The notes: generated by a model not told the origin, from the letters alone. Positions 26,363 to 35,709 are shown, counted from the first letter of the stretch. The stretch: DNA of 54,719 bases from Aquamicrobium zhengzhouense (GCF_016124105.1 NZ_JADGMQ010000021.1:1-54719); one strand, 5' to 3'. Numbers and translations are program-made.

Positions 26363-27016
26363 GTGTTCAGCCTGCTCGCACAGGTGGCCGCCGCAGGTAC
26401 CGGGACACTCTTTCTCGACGAAATCGGGGAACTTGACGCGCATTTGCAGGCTGCATTGTTGCGGGTCCTTGAGGATGGACGTTATCGCGCCGTCGGCGGC
26501 CGGAAGGAAAAAGTCTTCCAAGGCAGGATCGTGGCAGCAACCAACGCTGATCTTCCCCGACTTCGTCAAGAGCGGCAATTTCGGGATGATCTCTATTATC
26601 GCCTGTCGGTTCTGGAGATCCACATCCCACCGTTGCGAGAGCGCAGGTCCGAAATACTCGATCTGGCGACAGCCATGCTACACGCTGCCACTAAGGAGAC
26701 GTTAAAAGAGCATCGGTTCTCCGAGCGCACTACGGCTGCCCTGCTGGATCACGACTGGCCCGGCAAAATTCGCGAACTGCGCAATCGCCTGCAAAGAGCT
26801 TTGGTGTTTGCAGGCAGTGCCGAACTTCAGCCCGAGGACATTTTTCCGGAGAAACGGCTGCAAGAACAAGAACGCACGCTAGCCGACGCACGCCGTCGTG
26901 CCGAAGCCGAAATGATCGAAAAAGCCCTTGCTGCCTCTGGCGGACGCGTGACCGAAGCAGCGAAGAGCCTCGGGATATCCCGGACGACCTTATGGAAGCG
27001 CAAGGGCAGGACCTAA
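26363..27016 (+). pseudogene. Sigma-54-dependent activator, 5'-truncated (Walker A and GAFTGA lost)
   Basis: About 217 codons of the C-terminal part of an NtrC-type regulator remain. Present are the Walker B region (GTLFLDEIGELDAHLQAALL), the sensor part (RIVAATNADLPRLRQERQFR then DDLYYRLSVLEIHIPPLRER), the helical lid (HDWPGKIRELRNRLQRAL) and a Fis-type HTH (GGRVTEAAKSLGISRTTLWK). The Walker A GETGTGKE-like motif and the GAFTGA loop that contacts sigma-54 are missing, and 240 bp upstream show no match to the lost half. ATG at 26363 has no clear Shine-Dalgarno and would start inside the AAA+ fold, so the product cannot activate sigma-54 polymerase. Confidence 0.85.
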
Positions 27017-27019
27017 GCT

Positions 27020-27209
27020 TCTAGAATGGTCCACGTGGGCCATCCACGCTTAGATCGAGGCTGTACGCGATGAGATAGACGAGCTCTATGACGCGGCCGA
27101 TCACACGAGGTACCGTCCGGCTCCTGCTGACCGTGGGCGTTGCGAGGAAGATTCGCCAGCAGCAGTCCGCCCGTTTTCGCGCGATACCTTTGACGACACA
27201 TCCATGGCA
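27020..27209 (-). pseudogene. Tyrosine recombinase 5' remnant (copy A, DUF6538-like N-terminus)
   Basis: From an ATG at about 27209 the frame reads MDVSSKVSRENGRTAAG, then SSSQRPRSAGAGRYLV before a stop. A shifted frame continues GRVIELVYLIAYSLDLSVDG, resembling the DUF6538 strand of copy B (GSVYIFQIRVPKDL). Copy B at 28132-28548 shares the start region and the sequence upstream of it. Both the frameshift and the early stop show decay; the catalytic domain is absent. Confidence 0.55.
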
Positions 27210-27312
27210 CGGATACCCCAATTTGGGATCCTAACGAGAGAATATGTTCGGAGAATAGCGTTTTGCGCGTAATTGACGAAGAGTCGGAAACGCCGTGGCG
27301 GAGAGGATGGGA
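27098..27312. repeat. Imperfect direct repeat with 28418-28660 (recombinase 5' region, copy A)
   Basis: Shared blocks in the same order and orientation include CACGAGGTACCGTCCGGC, ACATCCATGGCAC and GCGCGTAATTG. The match covers the start of the recombinase gene and 100 bp or more upstream of it, so an integration-gene 5' segment is present twice, 1.3 kb apart. Confidence 0.7.
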
Positions 27313-28027
27313 CTCTCCGCCAATTAGGCGCAAAAGGCTACTTTCCCGCCTGGCTTTCAGAGCGGGAACGCTTCAGCGATACTTTCCGCGATACATAGCA
27401 CGATACTTCAGCCCTGAGAGCCCCTATCCGGGCAAAGTTTACCTTCCGATCGGCAGGGCCGATTTGCACGTGCTCCTGAGGTGGGCGAGCGTCACCATCA
27501 CGTTGCCGCAACGGGCTCGAACTTTCGGCAGGCATCGCAGTGGGCCAGGTGCGGCCGAGGCAAAGGCCCCGAGGCGGGAAGCCGGGTTGCAGTGGAGCAG
27601 GGCGAACGACGTTCTTCACCCCCTGCAGCCCTGAGCCCCAAGATCCATCGGTTTATGTTGGGCAATTCCGACAGTTGCCGCTTCCGTCTCCATGTTAGCC
27701 GGCCGCGGATCTCTTACCACTGAACGATATCGCTGCCCAATCTCGCGAAGGTTCTTTCGAAATCAGCAAGAGGTTAAGGCGCTTCGCCTGTATTTCCGTT
27801 GGACGAGAGGATGCTGCAGAAGTCGCGACCTCATGGCTAACACGCAGCGAATGAAACTCCCCTTTCAACCGGGGAGCTTGCGGATTTCGTTTCCTGGGCT
27901 AGTAACCTCAATAGTTCTAGCCAGGGCGGCGTGAATGAAACTTCGTGCGTGAAGACGGTCGAAATTTCCCTACGCACTTATTTCAAGAGGCACGATTGGG
28001 TCACCTAGCGGTATCCATTGCAAGAGT
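27210..28027. other. Gene-poor stretch among recombinase remnants
   Basis: Apart from the repeats listed, no gene was recognised. A CTCCCC/GGGGAG hairpin (27857-27876) has no T-run. The mixed, stop-rich composition is consistent with accumulated mobile-element debris. Confidence 0.5.
27377..27412. repeat. Three GATAC-type units with 12-bp period
   Basis: GATAC starts at 27378, 27390 and 27402, giving CGATACTTTCCG, CGATACATAGCA and CGATACTTCAGC. On the minus strand this reads xVSx repeats (EVSCYVSRKVSLKRS) like those at the start of recombinase copies A and B, so a third decayed recombinase start may lie here. Confidence 0.6.
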
Positions 28028-28135
28028 GGATTGGGATGCCACCGCCGGATCGGCATGCTTCAGGGGGAATTCGAGCTCTTCGACTACGGCTGTGGGCGTG
28101 GCGACGACGTAGCCATCCTGCAGGCGAACGGTTAA
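28028..28135 (+). pseudogene. Crumb of a putative phosphorothioation-associated methyltransferase
   Basis: About 35 codons read GLGCHRRIGMLQGEFELFDY then GCGRGDDVAILQANG and a stop. The FDYGCGRGDDV stretch is the S-adenosylmethionine-binding motif characteristic of the methyltransferase family found near DNA phosphorothioation (dnd) genes. Nothing else of that gene is present, and the end meets the end of the truncated recombinase on the other strand. The assignment rests on one motif. Confidence 0.4.
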
Positions 28136-28548
28136 CCACGCGCCTCGGCCAGCACTTCCAACGGCGTCTCACCCGTGAATTGTGGTGCGCCCGGTCCGTA
28201 AGCTTCGCTGCGGCTGCTCGCTCCGTCTTCGTCTTGCCCGTTTGCCAACTTTCTTGTCCTCACTCCCTCAAAGAAGAGGCGGGCATGAGCCGCCATGATG
28301 TCCGCCCGGATGCGGGCCTGCCTCGCGGTCAGCGCGCCGAGGCTGACGCGGACGAGGGGAAGCTCGTGGCCGCAAAGGTCCTTCGGAACCCTAATCTGGA
28401 AGATGTAAACGGAACCTGATCGCACGAGGTACCGTCCGGCCCCTGTGCCGCGCGGACGTTTGGAGGATGCTTCCCGGGCCGCTGAACGCGTCCTCCCGAG
28501 CGATACTTCGGGCGATACATTCAGCGATACTTCTGACGATACATCCAT
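28132..28548 (-). pseudogene. Tyrosine recombinase, N-terminal part only (copy B, DUF6538 domain)
   Basis: 138 codons from ATG at 28548. A repetitive start MDVSSEVSLNVSPEVSLG leads to GRYLVRSGSVYIFQIRVPKD and VRVSLGALTARQARIRADIM, the typical N-terminal domain (DUF6538-like, SAM-like core-binding entry) of alphaproteobacterial phage-type integrases. These proteins usually have about 400-600 residues with a C-terminal catalytic domain carrying R...HxxR...Y; none of that follows. The frame ends where the methyltransferase crumb lies on the other strand, so a deletion removed the rest. Confidence 0.7.
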
Positions 28549-28660
28549 GGCACAGACACCCTCATTTGGGTTCCCAGCCAGGAAATCATGTCGGGAAAAC
28601 AGCGTCTTGCGCGTAATTGGCGAAGAGTGGGTTCGCCGTGGCGGAGGGAACGGGACTGGG
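28418..28660. repeat. Imperfect direct repeat with 27098-27312 (recombinase 5' region, copy B)
   Basis: Second copy of the recombinase 5' region. It carries 12-bp-period units not fully kept in copy A, and the shared upstream part reaches the GCGCGTAATTG block and beyond to about 28660. Confidence 0.7.
28501..28548. repeat. Four 12-bp tandem units CGATACWTNNNN at a recombinase start
   Basis: CGATACTTCGGG, CGATACATTCAG, CGATACTTCTGA and CGATACATCCAT follow each other without gaps (GATAC at 28502, 28514, 28526 and 28538). They encode the xVSx repeats directly after the start codon of recombinase copy B. Evenly spaced short repeats beside an integrase gene resemble arm-type binding sites (inference). 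Confidence 0.75.
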
Positions 28661-28685
28661 GTCCAACCTTCTCCATGCCAGAGCT

Positions 28686-30680
28686 CTATAAACCTGCTCG
28701 CCTTGGCACCTTCCTGCTGTATGCCTCTCGCGCAATGCGTCGGGTCGAATTGGTATGAGCAGGTGTCTTTGGCGCGGGCTTCGTTCCGCCCCCGCGAATG
28801 GGATCCCTCAACAAGCGCAGGCCGTTTAGCACCACCAGAACCGTTCCCCCTTCGTGACCGATCACGGCGAGCGGGAGAGGGAGTTGGAAGAACAGCCCTC
28901 CGGTTACCAGAATTGCCATTGCTCCCATGGCGAACACAAGGTTCTGCCGGATGACCCTTGCGGTGCGACGGGCCAACTGGTGCGCATCCGCGAGCCGCCC
29001 CATGTCCTCCGACAGGAGCGCCACATCGGCCGCCTGCAGCGCTACGTCTGAGCCTGCGGCACCCATGGCGATTCCGACATCAGCGCGGGCCAGCGCGGCC
29101 GCGTCGTTGACGCCATCTCCGACGAAGGCGACCTTGCCTCTGGCTGCGCGATCGCCGACCATCCGGACCTTGTCCTCCGGAAGCATGTCGGCGTGGATCT
29201 CGTCGGGCTTCAACCCCAGCTCCTGGCCTATCCGCAGGGCAACCGGACGGCGGTCGCCGGTCATCATGACGATTTCGCTGACCCCACCTTCACGCAGCGC
29301 GGCAAGAGCTGGCGCGGACGTCTTGCGAGCCTGATCGGCGATGGTGACGGCTCCCATCACTCGCGAACCTCGCCCCATGTAGATGACCGTTTGCGTGTCG
29401 GCGGCCAGCGCCTTCAGCATCGGGTGGTCGATAGATGCGCCCATCTGGACGGCAAGACGCGGATTGCCGGCCCATAATTGCCCTTCACCGTCATCGCCCA
29501 CGATGCCGGCACTCGGCCGCGTGATCACGTTCATCACTCTGACCGGGTCAATGCCTCGATTGGCAGCTTCCTGCCGAATGGCCGCCGCGCTGTGGTGTTC
29601 GGAATACGCCTCGAGCCCCGCAAGAGACGACAGGAGGAGCCGCTCATCGCCATCGAGTGCCACAACCCCGGTTACCGACGCTTTGCCAGTCGTCAGTGTT
29701 CCGGTCTTGTCGAAGGCAAAAATGTCGACTGCCGCCAGTGTCTCCAGTGCCGCCCCGCCCTTGAACAACACACCGCCCCGCGCTGCCGCCGATAGCGCCG
29801 ACAGGATTGCAGCGGGTACGGAAATGACGATCGCGCACGGGCTCGCGGCCACCAGCAACGTCGCGGACCGGTAGAGAGCTTCCTCCCAGTTGCGCCCCAG
29901 CCAATAAAAGGCCGCGAAAGCCAAGATTGCTCCGGCCATCACCGCCACCGTGTAGCGCTGCCCGAACCACGCGCTAAAGCGTTCGGATGGTGCCTTAGCC
30001 GCCTGCGCCTCCGTCACGAGCGCAATCATACGTGCAACGGTGCTTTCCTCGACCGTCCTCGTCACGGTCACCTCGAGCACACCGTCGAGGTTAACGGTCG
30101 CCTCAAAGACTTGTGCGCCAGGCTCCTTGGAGACCGGCATCGACTCGCCGGTGATGTTTGCCTCATCCAGCGAGCCGCGACCGCCGACAATCACACCGTC
30201 CGCAGGAACGCGCGCGCCCGGTCGCAGCACCACGACATCATCCACTTCGAGATCGGCGGCAGGTACTTCGGATACCGTTCCGTCCGAGCCACGCCTTAAC
30301 GCGGTCTCGGGACGCAGTTCCATCAACGCCTGGATGGCGCGGCGCGCGCGGCCGAGCGCCCGTTCCTCCAGCGTGGTCGAAATACTGAAAAGCGTCAGCA
30401 GAACCGCACCCTCGAAGGGTGCGCCGACCGCCGCAGCCGCGACGGCCGCAACCACCATCAGAAGGTCGATGTCGAGTATACGCTCTTCCCACAAGGTGAC
30501 GGCGGCTCGCCATGCGGCCGGGAGCCCTCCAGACAGATAAACCAGCGACAGACCTGTGACCGAGAAAAAAGCGGCGACGTTGCCTTGAAGAGGCCATAGC
30601 GCGAGCGTGGCCAGGAGCATCCCCAGGACGGTGAGGGCCGTCAGTATCATCGCACGATCAAGATTAAATAGTTTGCTCAC
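28686..30680 (-). CDS. P1B-4-type heavy-metal translocating ATPase (Co/Fe/Ni class)
   Basis: 664 residues from GTG at 30680, preceded by AGGAGA; the open frame extends 14 codons further upstream without fitting the fold. No N-terminal metal-binding domain is seen. P-type motifs are the actuator loop ANITGESMPVS, SPC (280-282) in a membrane helix, phosphorylation site DIFAFDKTGTLTTGK, and hinge GDGVNDAAALARADV. The last helix carries HEGGTVLVVLNGLRLL (H609). SPC together with HEGGT marks the P1B-4 class (CoaT, CtpD, FrvA/PfeT), which export Co2+, Fe2+ or Ni2+. The nucleotide-binding motif reads SEHHSAAAI where most members have SEHP. Its upstream region faces the AckA-PduL gene. Confidence 0.92.
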   Translation of the reverse strand: MSKLFNLDRAMILTALTVLGMLLATLALWPLQGNVAAFFSVTGLSLVYLSGGLPAAWRAAVTLWEERILDIDLLMVVAAVAAAAVGAPFEGAVLLTLFSISTTLEERALGRARRAIQALMELRPETALRRGSDGTVSEVPAADLEVDDVVVLRPGARVPADGVIVGGRGSLDEANITGESMPVSKEPGAQVFEATVNLDGVLEVTVTRTVEESTVARMIALVTEAQAAKAPSERFSAWFGQRYTVAVMAGAILAFAAFYWLGRNWEEALYRSATLLVAASPCAIVISVPAAILSALSAAARGGVLFKGGAALETLAAVDIFAFDKTGTLTTGKASVTGVVALDGDERLLLSSLAGLEAYSEHHSAAAIRQEAANRGIDPVRVMNVITRPSAGIVGDDGEGQLWAGNPRLAVQMGASIDHPMLKALAADTQTVIYMGRGSRVMGAVTIADQARKTSAPALAALREGGVSEIVMMTGDRRPVALRIGQELGLKPDEIHADMLPEDKVRMVGDRAARGKVAFVGDGVNDAAALARADVGIAMGAAGSDVALQAADVALLSEDMGRLADAHQLARRTARVIRQNLVFAMGAMAILVTGGLFFQLPLPLAVIGHEGGTVLVVLNGLRLLRDPIRGGGTKPAPKTPAHTNSTRRIAREAYSRKVPRRAGL

Positions 30681-31225
30681 TTTGTCTCCTGGTCTGGGTA
30701 TAGCCTCACACTGGAACTGCACCGCAGGTCCAGCGACGCTGCCGCACTTGCCGAGCGCCCAGCGACAATGGGTAATCGTCGGTGAGCGACGACGATCTCC
30801 ATCGAAGGCGTCGGTAAGAATGAACTACTGTTCGGCCGTCTTGCGGCCGAAGTTTTCGTGGGAAGCGTGGGCATCGCTCTTGGTTCGGTGGACAACGCCA
30901 TCAACATGCTCCGGAGGACTGTAAAGGGTATAAAGTTTGAGCGGCTCGTCGCCGCTATTTTCAGGTTGTGGCGCGTCCCGGCCGGCTCATTGCCGTGTCC
31001 GAGATGACCTCGTTCACGACGCCGTTCGCCACGTCCTTTTCCGACACGGCAGACCTGATCTTCCCTCATCGTGCACTTCTTCGCCGATCTCCTCGCCGGG
31101 CTGGCATTGGCGCGCTCCCTCTAGGCAATCGGCACCTTATACAACAAGATCAGGTTGGCGAGCTATCATTGCCAGTGACACGGATGAGACTACGTCGAAA
31201 CCACCAAATCACAAGGGAACAACGA
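30681..31225. other. Divergent promoter region with one unexplained frame
   Basis: 545 bp between the divergent metal ATPase and AckA-PduL genes. On the plus strand a frame without a start codon (about 30785-31006) reads smoothly, for example LFGRLAAEVFVGSVGIALGS then VDNAINMLRRTVKGIKFERL. It may be a gene remnant; no family was recognised. AAGGGAA precedes the downstream ATG. No clear operator or metal-responsive box was seen. Confidence 0.4.
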
Positions 31226-32995
31226 ATGCAGGTACTCGTTTTCAACGCCGGCAGTTCCAGTCTCAAGTTCGGCGTCTTCGGAGTCGGCACGGAGACACGT
31301 GAGGTCTTCAGGGGTTCTTACGAGCGCTTTCGGGCGGGAGGATGCGAATACCGCTTCCGCCATAGAGAAACCGACGAGCAGGGTGCGGCCGAATTCGATA
31401 GTCCCGGCGAAGCGCTGAAAGGGGTTCCGGCCGCGCTGAAGCGGTTCGGGCTCGACGCAATCGACGCTGTCGGGCACAGGATCGTCCATGGCGGCGCAAG
31501 GTTTACCTCGCCGACACTGTTGGACGACGAAACGGTCGAGGCCATAGAGTCCTTGACGCCGCTGGCTCCGCTGCACAACCCGGCGAACCTGGAGGCAGTC
31601 AGGCTCTGCCGCGGACTTTGGCCGGATGTACGACAGGTGGCCGTATTCGACACAGCCTTCCATCTTGGCAACCCAGCCTTTGCGAACACCTATGCGGTGC
31701 CGGCGAAGTGGCGGGATGCCGGTCTGCGCCGCTACGGGTTTCATGGTACCTCTCACAAATATGTGGCCTATAGGGCGGCCGAAGAGATCGGCCGACCGCT
31801 CTCCGACCTCCAGCTTGTCAGTATCCATCTCGGCAACGGGGCAAGCGTCTGCGCCGTCAACCGCGGAAACAGCATGGACAGCTCGATGGGCATGACGCCG
31901 CTTGAGGGTCTGGTGATGGGAACCCGCTCCGGAGATGTCGACCCCGGCGCATTTGGCTTCCTGTCGCGCGAACTTCAGCTTTCGGTGCAGGAGATCGAGG
32001 ATGCCCTCTACGAAGATAGCGGGCTGAAGGGACTGGCAGGCTCGTCTGACATGCGCGACATCGAAGAGAGGGCTTCGAAAGGGGACCCCCACGCCCAGCT
32101 GGCGATCGAGATCTACGCCTACCGCGCCAGGAAGTATGTCGGGGCGTATGCGGCGGCCATGGGAGGGCTGGACGCGGTCGTCTTCACCGGGGGGGTCGGC
32201 GAGAACTCTCCGTCGATGCGCCGGCGCATCTGCGACGGGCTGGACTTCATGGGCCTGCAACTCGACCACGACCGCAACATGGCCGTGAACCTGTCAGACC
32301 ATGCGGCGCCGCAGATCCAGGCGTACGGCTCCCGAGTCCGCGTCTTCGTGACAGAGACGGCGGAACAGCTCATGATCGCCCGCGAGACGGCGGCAGCGCT
32401 CGCTGACGGAAAGCCAGGGGGCGCGTTGCGCCTACCGATCGCGGTCTCGGCCAGGCACGTCCACCTGTCCCGCGAGGCGGTCGATGCGCTGTTCGGCAAC
32501 GGCTACTTGCTCGATCATGCGATACCGCTGCGACAGCCGGGTCATTGGGCCGCAAGGGAACGGGTCACGCTCATTGGGCCCAAGGGCAGGCTCGAACGTG
32601 TAGCGATCCTCGGACCGCTGCGCCAACGCACGCAGATCGAAGTGTCGCGCACCGACAGCTTCGCACTCGGCATCGACGTGCCGGTGCGCGACAGCGGCAG
32701 GCTCGAAGCTACACCGCAGGTCACGATCGAGGGGCCTGCCGGAAGCTTCACCACCGATGGCCTGATTATCGCGGCCAGGCACATCCATACCAATCCCGCC
32801 GATGCGGCGCGGCTCGGCATTCAGGATGGGGAGTATGTCGACGTCCGCGTCAGCGACGACGATCGCGCCCTCACTTTCGGCCGGACGCTGGTGCGTGTGC
32901 GCAAGGACTCTTTCACGGAAGTGCATATCGACACCGACGAGGCTAATGCCGCAGGCATCGAAGTCGCCGCAACGGGCGAACTGGTACAGGTTTGA
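31226..32995 (+). CDS. Fused acetate kinase - PduL-type phosphotransacylase
   Basis: 589 residues. Residues 1-395 are a complete acetate kinase: VLVFNAGSSSLKFG at the start, VGHRIVHGGARF, FHGTSHKYVAYRAAEE and VSIHLGNGASVCAVNRG then GTRSGDVDPG. Residues about 400-589 are PduL: two HxH zinc-ligand motifs, SARHVHLS (H411, H413) and AARHIHTNPADAARLGI (H519, H521). Acetate kinase makes ATP and acetate from acetyl phosphate; PduL interconverts acetyl phosphate and acetyl-CoA, so one chain could perform the whole acetyl-CoA to acetate route. Normal partners are separate genes; no encapsulation peptide or microcompartment genes are present here. ATG at 31226 is preceded by AAGGGAA. Phosphoketolase, which makes acetyl phosphate, lies convergent 29 bp away. 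Confidence 0.93.
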   Translation: MQVLVFNAGSSSLKFGVFGVGTETREVFRGSYERFRAGGCEYRFRHRETDEQGAAEFDSPGEALKGVPAALKRFGLDAIDAVGHRIVHGGARFTSPTLLDDETVEAIESLTPLAPLHNPANLEAVRLCRGLWPDVRQVAVFDTAFHLGNPAFANTYAVPAKWRDAGLRRYGFHGTSHKYVAYRAAEEIGRPLSDLQLVSIHLGNGASVCAVNRGNSMDSSMGMTPLEGLVMGTRSGDVDPGAFGFLSRELQLSVQEIEDALYEDSGLKGLAGSSDMRDIEERASKGDPHAQLAIEIYAYRARKYVGAYAAAMGGLDAVVFTGGVGENSPSMRRRICDGLDFMGLQLDHDRNMAVNLSDHAAPQIQAYGSRVRVFVTETAEQLMIARETAAALADGKPGGALRLPIAVSARHVHLSREAVDALFGNGYLLDHAIPLRQPGHWAARERVTLIGPKGRLERVAILGPLRQRTQIEVSRTDSFALGIDVPVRDSGRLEATPQVTIEGPAGSFTTDGLIIAARHIHTNPADAARLGIQDGEYVDVRVSDDDRALTFGRTLVRVRKDSFTEVHIDTDEANAAGIEVAATGELVQV

Positions 32996-33024
32996 CGCAA
33001 CGGAGTGGCTGTCGTCGGACGCCA

Positions 33025-35412
33025 TCAATCTCCCGCATAGGCGGCAGTCTTATAGGGCCAGCTCCATTCCCGGATCTCAGGCATGTCCTCACCGTATTGC
33101 TGGACATACGACGCGTGCTCGGCCAGCGCTTGCTCGCACAGCTCGACCACTCGTTCGCCGCCCATGCCAGGATTCGGCAGCCGCCTGACCGCGGCCATGA
33201 CCAGATGGAAGCGGTCGAGCTCGTTCATGACTGCCATGTCGAAGGGGGTAGTGGTCGTGCCTTCTTCCTGGAACCCGTGGACGTGGAAATTGTCGTGGTT
33301 GGTCCGCTTATAGGTCAGGCGATGAATGAGGTACGGATAGCCGTGATAGGCGAAGATCACGGGCCTGTCCTTTGTGAAGAGAACGTCGAATTCATCGTCC
33401 GTGAATCCGTGCGGGTGGGTGGTGTGAGATTGCAGCGTCATCAGGTCGACGACATTGACAATCCTGATCCGGAGATCGGGTAGCTCGCGCCGCAGCAGAT
33501 CGACGGCGGCGAGAATTTCCAGTGTCGGCACGTCGCCGCAGCAGGCCATTACCACATCGGGCTCCTCGCCAGCCGGGCATGTGGAAGCCCATTCCCAAAT
33601 CCCGGCGCCCGCCTCGCAATGGCGTTCCGCCTGCTCGGCGGTGAGCCATTGCGGCTGAGGCTGCTTGCCGGCCGTGATCACGTTGATCCGGTTCCAGGTT
33701 CTCAGGCAGTGGTCGGTGACCCAGAGCAGGGTGTTGGCATCCGGAGGAAAATAGAGGCGGACGGTGTCGGCCTTCTTGTTGGCGACGAAGTCGGCGAAGC
33801 CCGGATCCTGGTGGCTGAAGCCGTTGTGGTCCTGGCGCCAGACATGCGAGGTCAGAAGATAGTTGAGCGACGCGATCGGCTTGCGCCACGGCAACTCGGC
33901 GGAGACCTTGAGCCATTTGGCATGCTGATTGACCATAGAATCCACGATGTGGATGAAGGCCTCGTAACAGGAGAACAGGCCATGCCGCCCGGTCAGCAGG
34001 TAACCCTCCAGCCACCCTTGGCAAAGATGCTCCGACAGAACCTCCATCACCCGGCCCTCGCGCGCGAGGTGCACGTCGTAGGGCTCGATCTTTTCCATCC
34101 AGACCCGGTCCGTCACCTCGAAGACGGCGTCGAGCCTGTTCGAAGCGGTCTCGTCCGGACCCATGAGGCGGAAATTCCGCGCCTCCGCATTGAGGCGCAA
34201 GACCTCACGCAGATAAGCTCCCATCAAGCGGGTCGCCTCGGCGATCGTCTCGCCCGGTCGGCCGATCTCGAGCGCTAAGCTCTTCCAGTCGGGCAGGACG
34301 AGGTCTTTCTTCAGGAGGCCACCATTGGCATGCGGAAGCGAACCCATGCGCTTCTCGCCTTCAGGAGCCAATGCGGCAATCTCCGGCCGGAAGCGACCTT
34401 GCTCGTCGAACAGCTCCTGTGGTCGATAGCTGCGCAGCCACTCCGCTAGGATCTTGCGGTGAGCAGCATCGCCGCGTGCATTCGACACCGGGACCTGATG
34501 CGAGCGCCAGAAGTCCTCCACTCGTTTCCCGTCGACCTCCTTCGGTCCGGTCCAGCCTTTCGGGCTGCGCAGGATGATCATCGGCCAGCGCGGGCGCTCG
34601 CCGGACCAGCCTTCCTTCCGCGCTTCTCGCTGAATGTCGCGAATACGATCCATGGCCAAGTCCACCGACGCCGCCATGGCGCGGTGCATCGGTATCGGCT
34701 CATGGCCCTCGACGAAGAGCGGCTCGTAGCCGTAGCCTCTGAAGAGATCTCGCAGTTCCGCGTTCAGCATGCGCGCCAACAAAGTGGGATTGGCGATCTT
34801 GTAGCCGTTAAGATGCAGGATCGGCAGGACCGCGCCATCGACATGCGGATTTAGAAACTTGTTGGAGTGCCAGGCGGCCGCCAGCGGGCCTGTCTCAGCT
34901 TCCCCGTCGCCGACCACGCAGGCGACGGTCAGGTCGGGATTGTCGAAAGCGGCACCGAAGGCATGGACAAGAGCGTAGCCGAGTTCGCCTCCCTCGTGGA
35001 TGGAACCGGGCGTCTCTGGGGCGACGTGGCTGGGCACGCCGCCCGGGAATGAGAACTGCCGGAAAAGCTCCCGCAATCCTTTTTCATCCTGCGTGATCTC
35101 CGGATAGATCTCGCTGTACGAGCCCTCGAGATAGGTGTTGGCGACCATTGCAGGCCCGCCGTGGCCGGGACCACAGATGTAGAGGATGTCTGTGCCGCGC
35201 TCCCTGATGGCTCGATTCAGATGCACGTAAATGAAGTTGAGGCCGGGCGTCGTGCCCCAGTGACCGAGAAGCCGCGGCTTCACGTGCTCCGCCTTCAACG
35301 GCTGACGCAGCAGGGGATTGTCCATGAGATATATCTGGCCGACCGACAGGTAGTTGGCCGCGCGCCAGTAGCGGTCCATCAACCCCAGTTGCGTGTCATC
35401 CAGTTCCGCCAT
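33025..35412 (-). CDS. xfp: Phosphoketolase (xylulose-5-phosphate/fructose-6-phosphate)
   Basis: 795 residues, the usual size. A thiamine-diphosphate enzyme that splits xylulose-5-P or fructose-6-P with phosphate into acetyl phosphate and glyceraldehyde-3-P or erythrose-4-P. The N-terminal XFP_N domain starts [20 protein letters not shown] and has [20 protein letters not shown] and the TPP-binding [20 protein letters not shown]; the central part has [17 protein letters not shown]; the C-terminal XFP_C part has [16 protein letters not shown] and [17 protein letters not shown] at 35412 is preceded by GGAG; an upstream extension in the same frame is non-homologous. It is convergent with the AckA-PduL fusion, the enzyme that consumes its product. 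Confidence 0.96.
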   Translation of the reverse strand: MAELDDTQLGLMDRYWRAANYLSVGQIYLMDNPLLRQPLKAEHVKPRLLGHWGTTPGLNFIYVHLNRAIRERGTDILYICGPGHGGPAMVANTYLEGSYSEIYPEITQDEKGLRELFRQFSFPGGVPSHVAPETPGSIHEGGELGYALVHAFGAAFDNPDLTVACVVGDGEAETGPLAAAWHSNKFLNPHVDGAVLPILHLNGYKIANPTLLARMLNAELRDLFRGYGYEPLFVEGHEPIPMHRAMAASVDLAMDRIRDIQREARKEGWSGERPRWPMIILRSPKGWTGPKEVDGKRVEDFWRSHQVPVSNARGDAAHRKILAEWLRSYRPQELFDEQGRFRPEIAALAPEGEKRMGSLPHANGGLLKKDLVLPDWKSLALEIGRPGETIAEATRLMGAYLREVLRLNAEARNFRLMGPDETASNRLDAVFEVTDRVWMEKIEPYDVHLAREGRVMEVLSEHLCQGWLEGYLLTGRHGLFSCYEAFIHIVDSMVNQHAKWLKVSAELPWRKPIASLNYLLTSHVWRQDHNGFSHQDPGFADFVANKKADTVRLYFPPDANTLLWVTDHCLRTWNRINVITAGKQPQPQWLTAEQAERHCEAGAGIWEWASTCPAGEEPDVVMACCGDVPTLEILAAVDLLRRELPDLRIRIVNVVDLMTLQSHTTHPHGFTDDEFDVLFTKDRPVIFAYHGYPYLIHRLTYKRTNHDNFHVHGFQEEGTTTTPFDMAVMNELDRFHLVMAAVRRLPNPGMGGERVVELCEQALAEHASYVQQYGEDMPEIREWSWPYKTAAYAGD

Positions 35413-35709
35413 ACCGAGCTCCGTAATCCAGTTTCTGCCACAAACCGTTCGTCGGTGGCCTCGCCGGCCGGTCATGATTAGCTGTACCGCCTCTGCGGCC
35501 TCGAACACCCAACGGGACTCGCCACGGTCGCCTACTTTTGGCCCGATGACGTCAATCACCCACCAGGTCTCAGCGCAACAGATCAGAATCCTCCCACCGA
35601 GTATCGCACAGCCAAGACTTATCGAAATCTGACGTGTGCGTCTGTTCGCCACGCGCTACCCTCCATGGTATCAGAATGAAACAGCTATCGACAGGGAGGA
35701 AACGACCCC

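Noticed and set aside
28501-28548. CRISPR-like short repeats
   Set aside because: Units are gapless 12-mers inside a reading frame without spacers; this is a tandem repeat, not a CRISPR array.
31190-32269. 359-codon minus-strand frame opposite acetate kinase
   Set aside because: Shadow of a highly conserved enzyme gene; the product resembles nothing known.
32432-33028. 198-codon minus-strand frame opposite the PduL part
   Set aside because: Complement of conserved PduL codons; no independent evidence.
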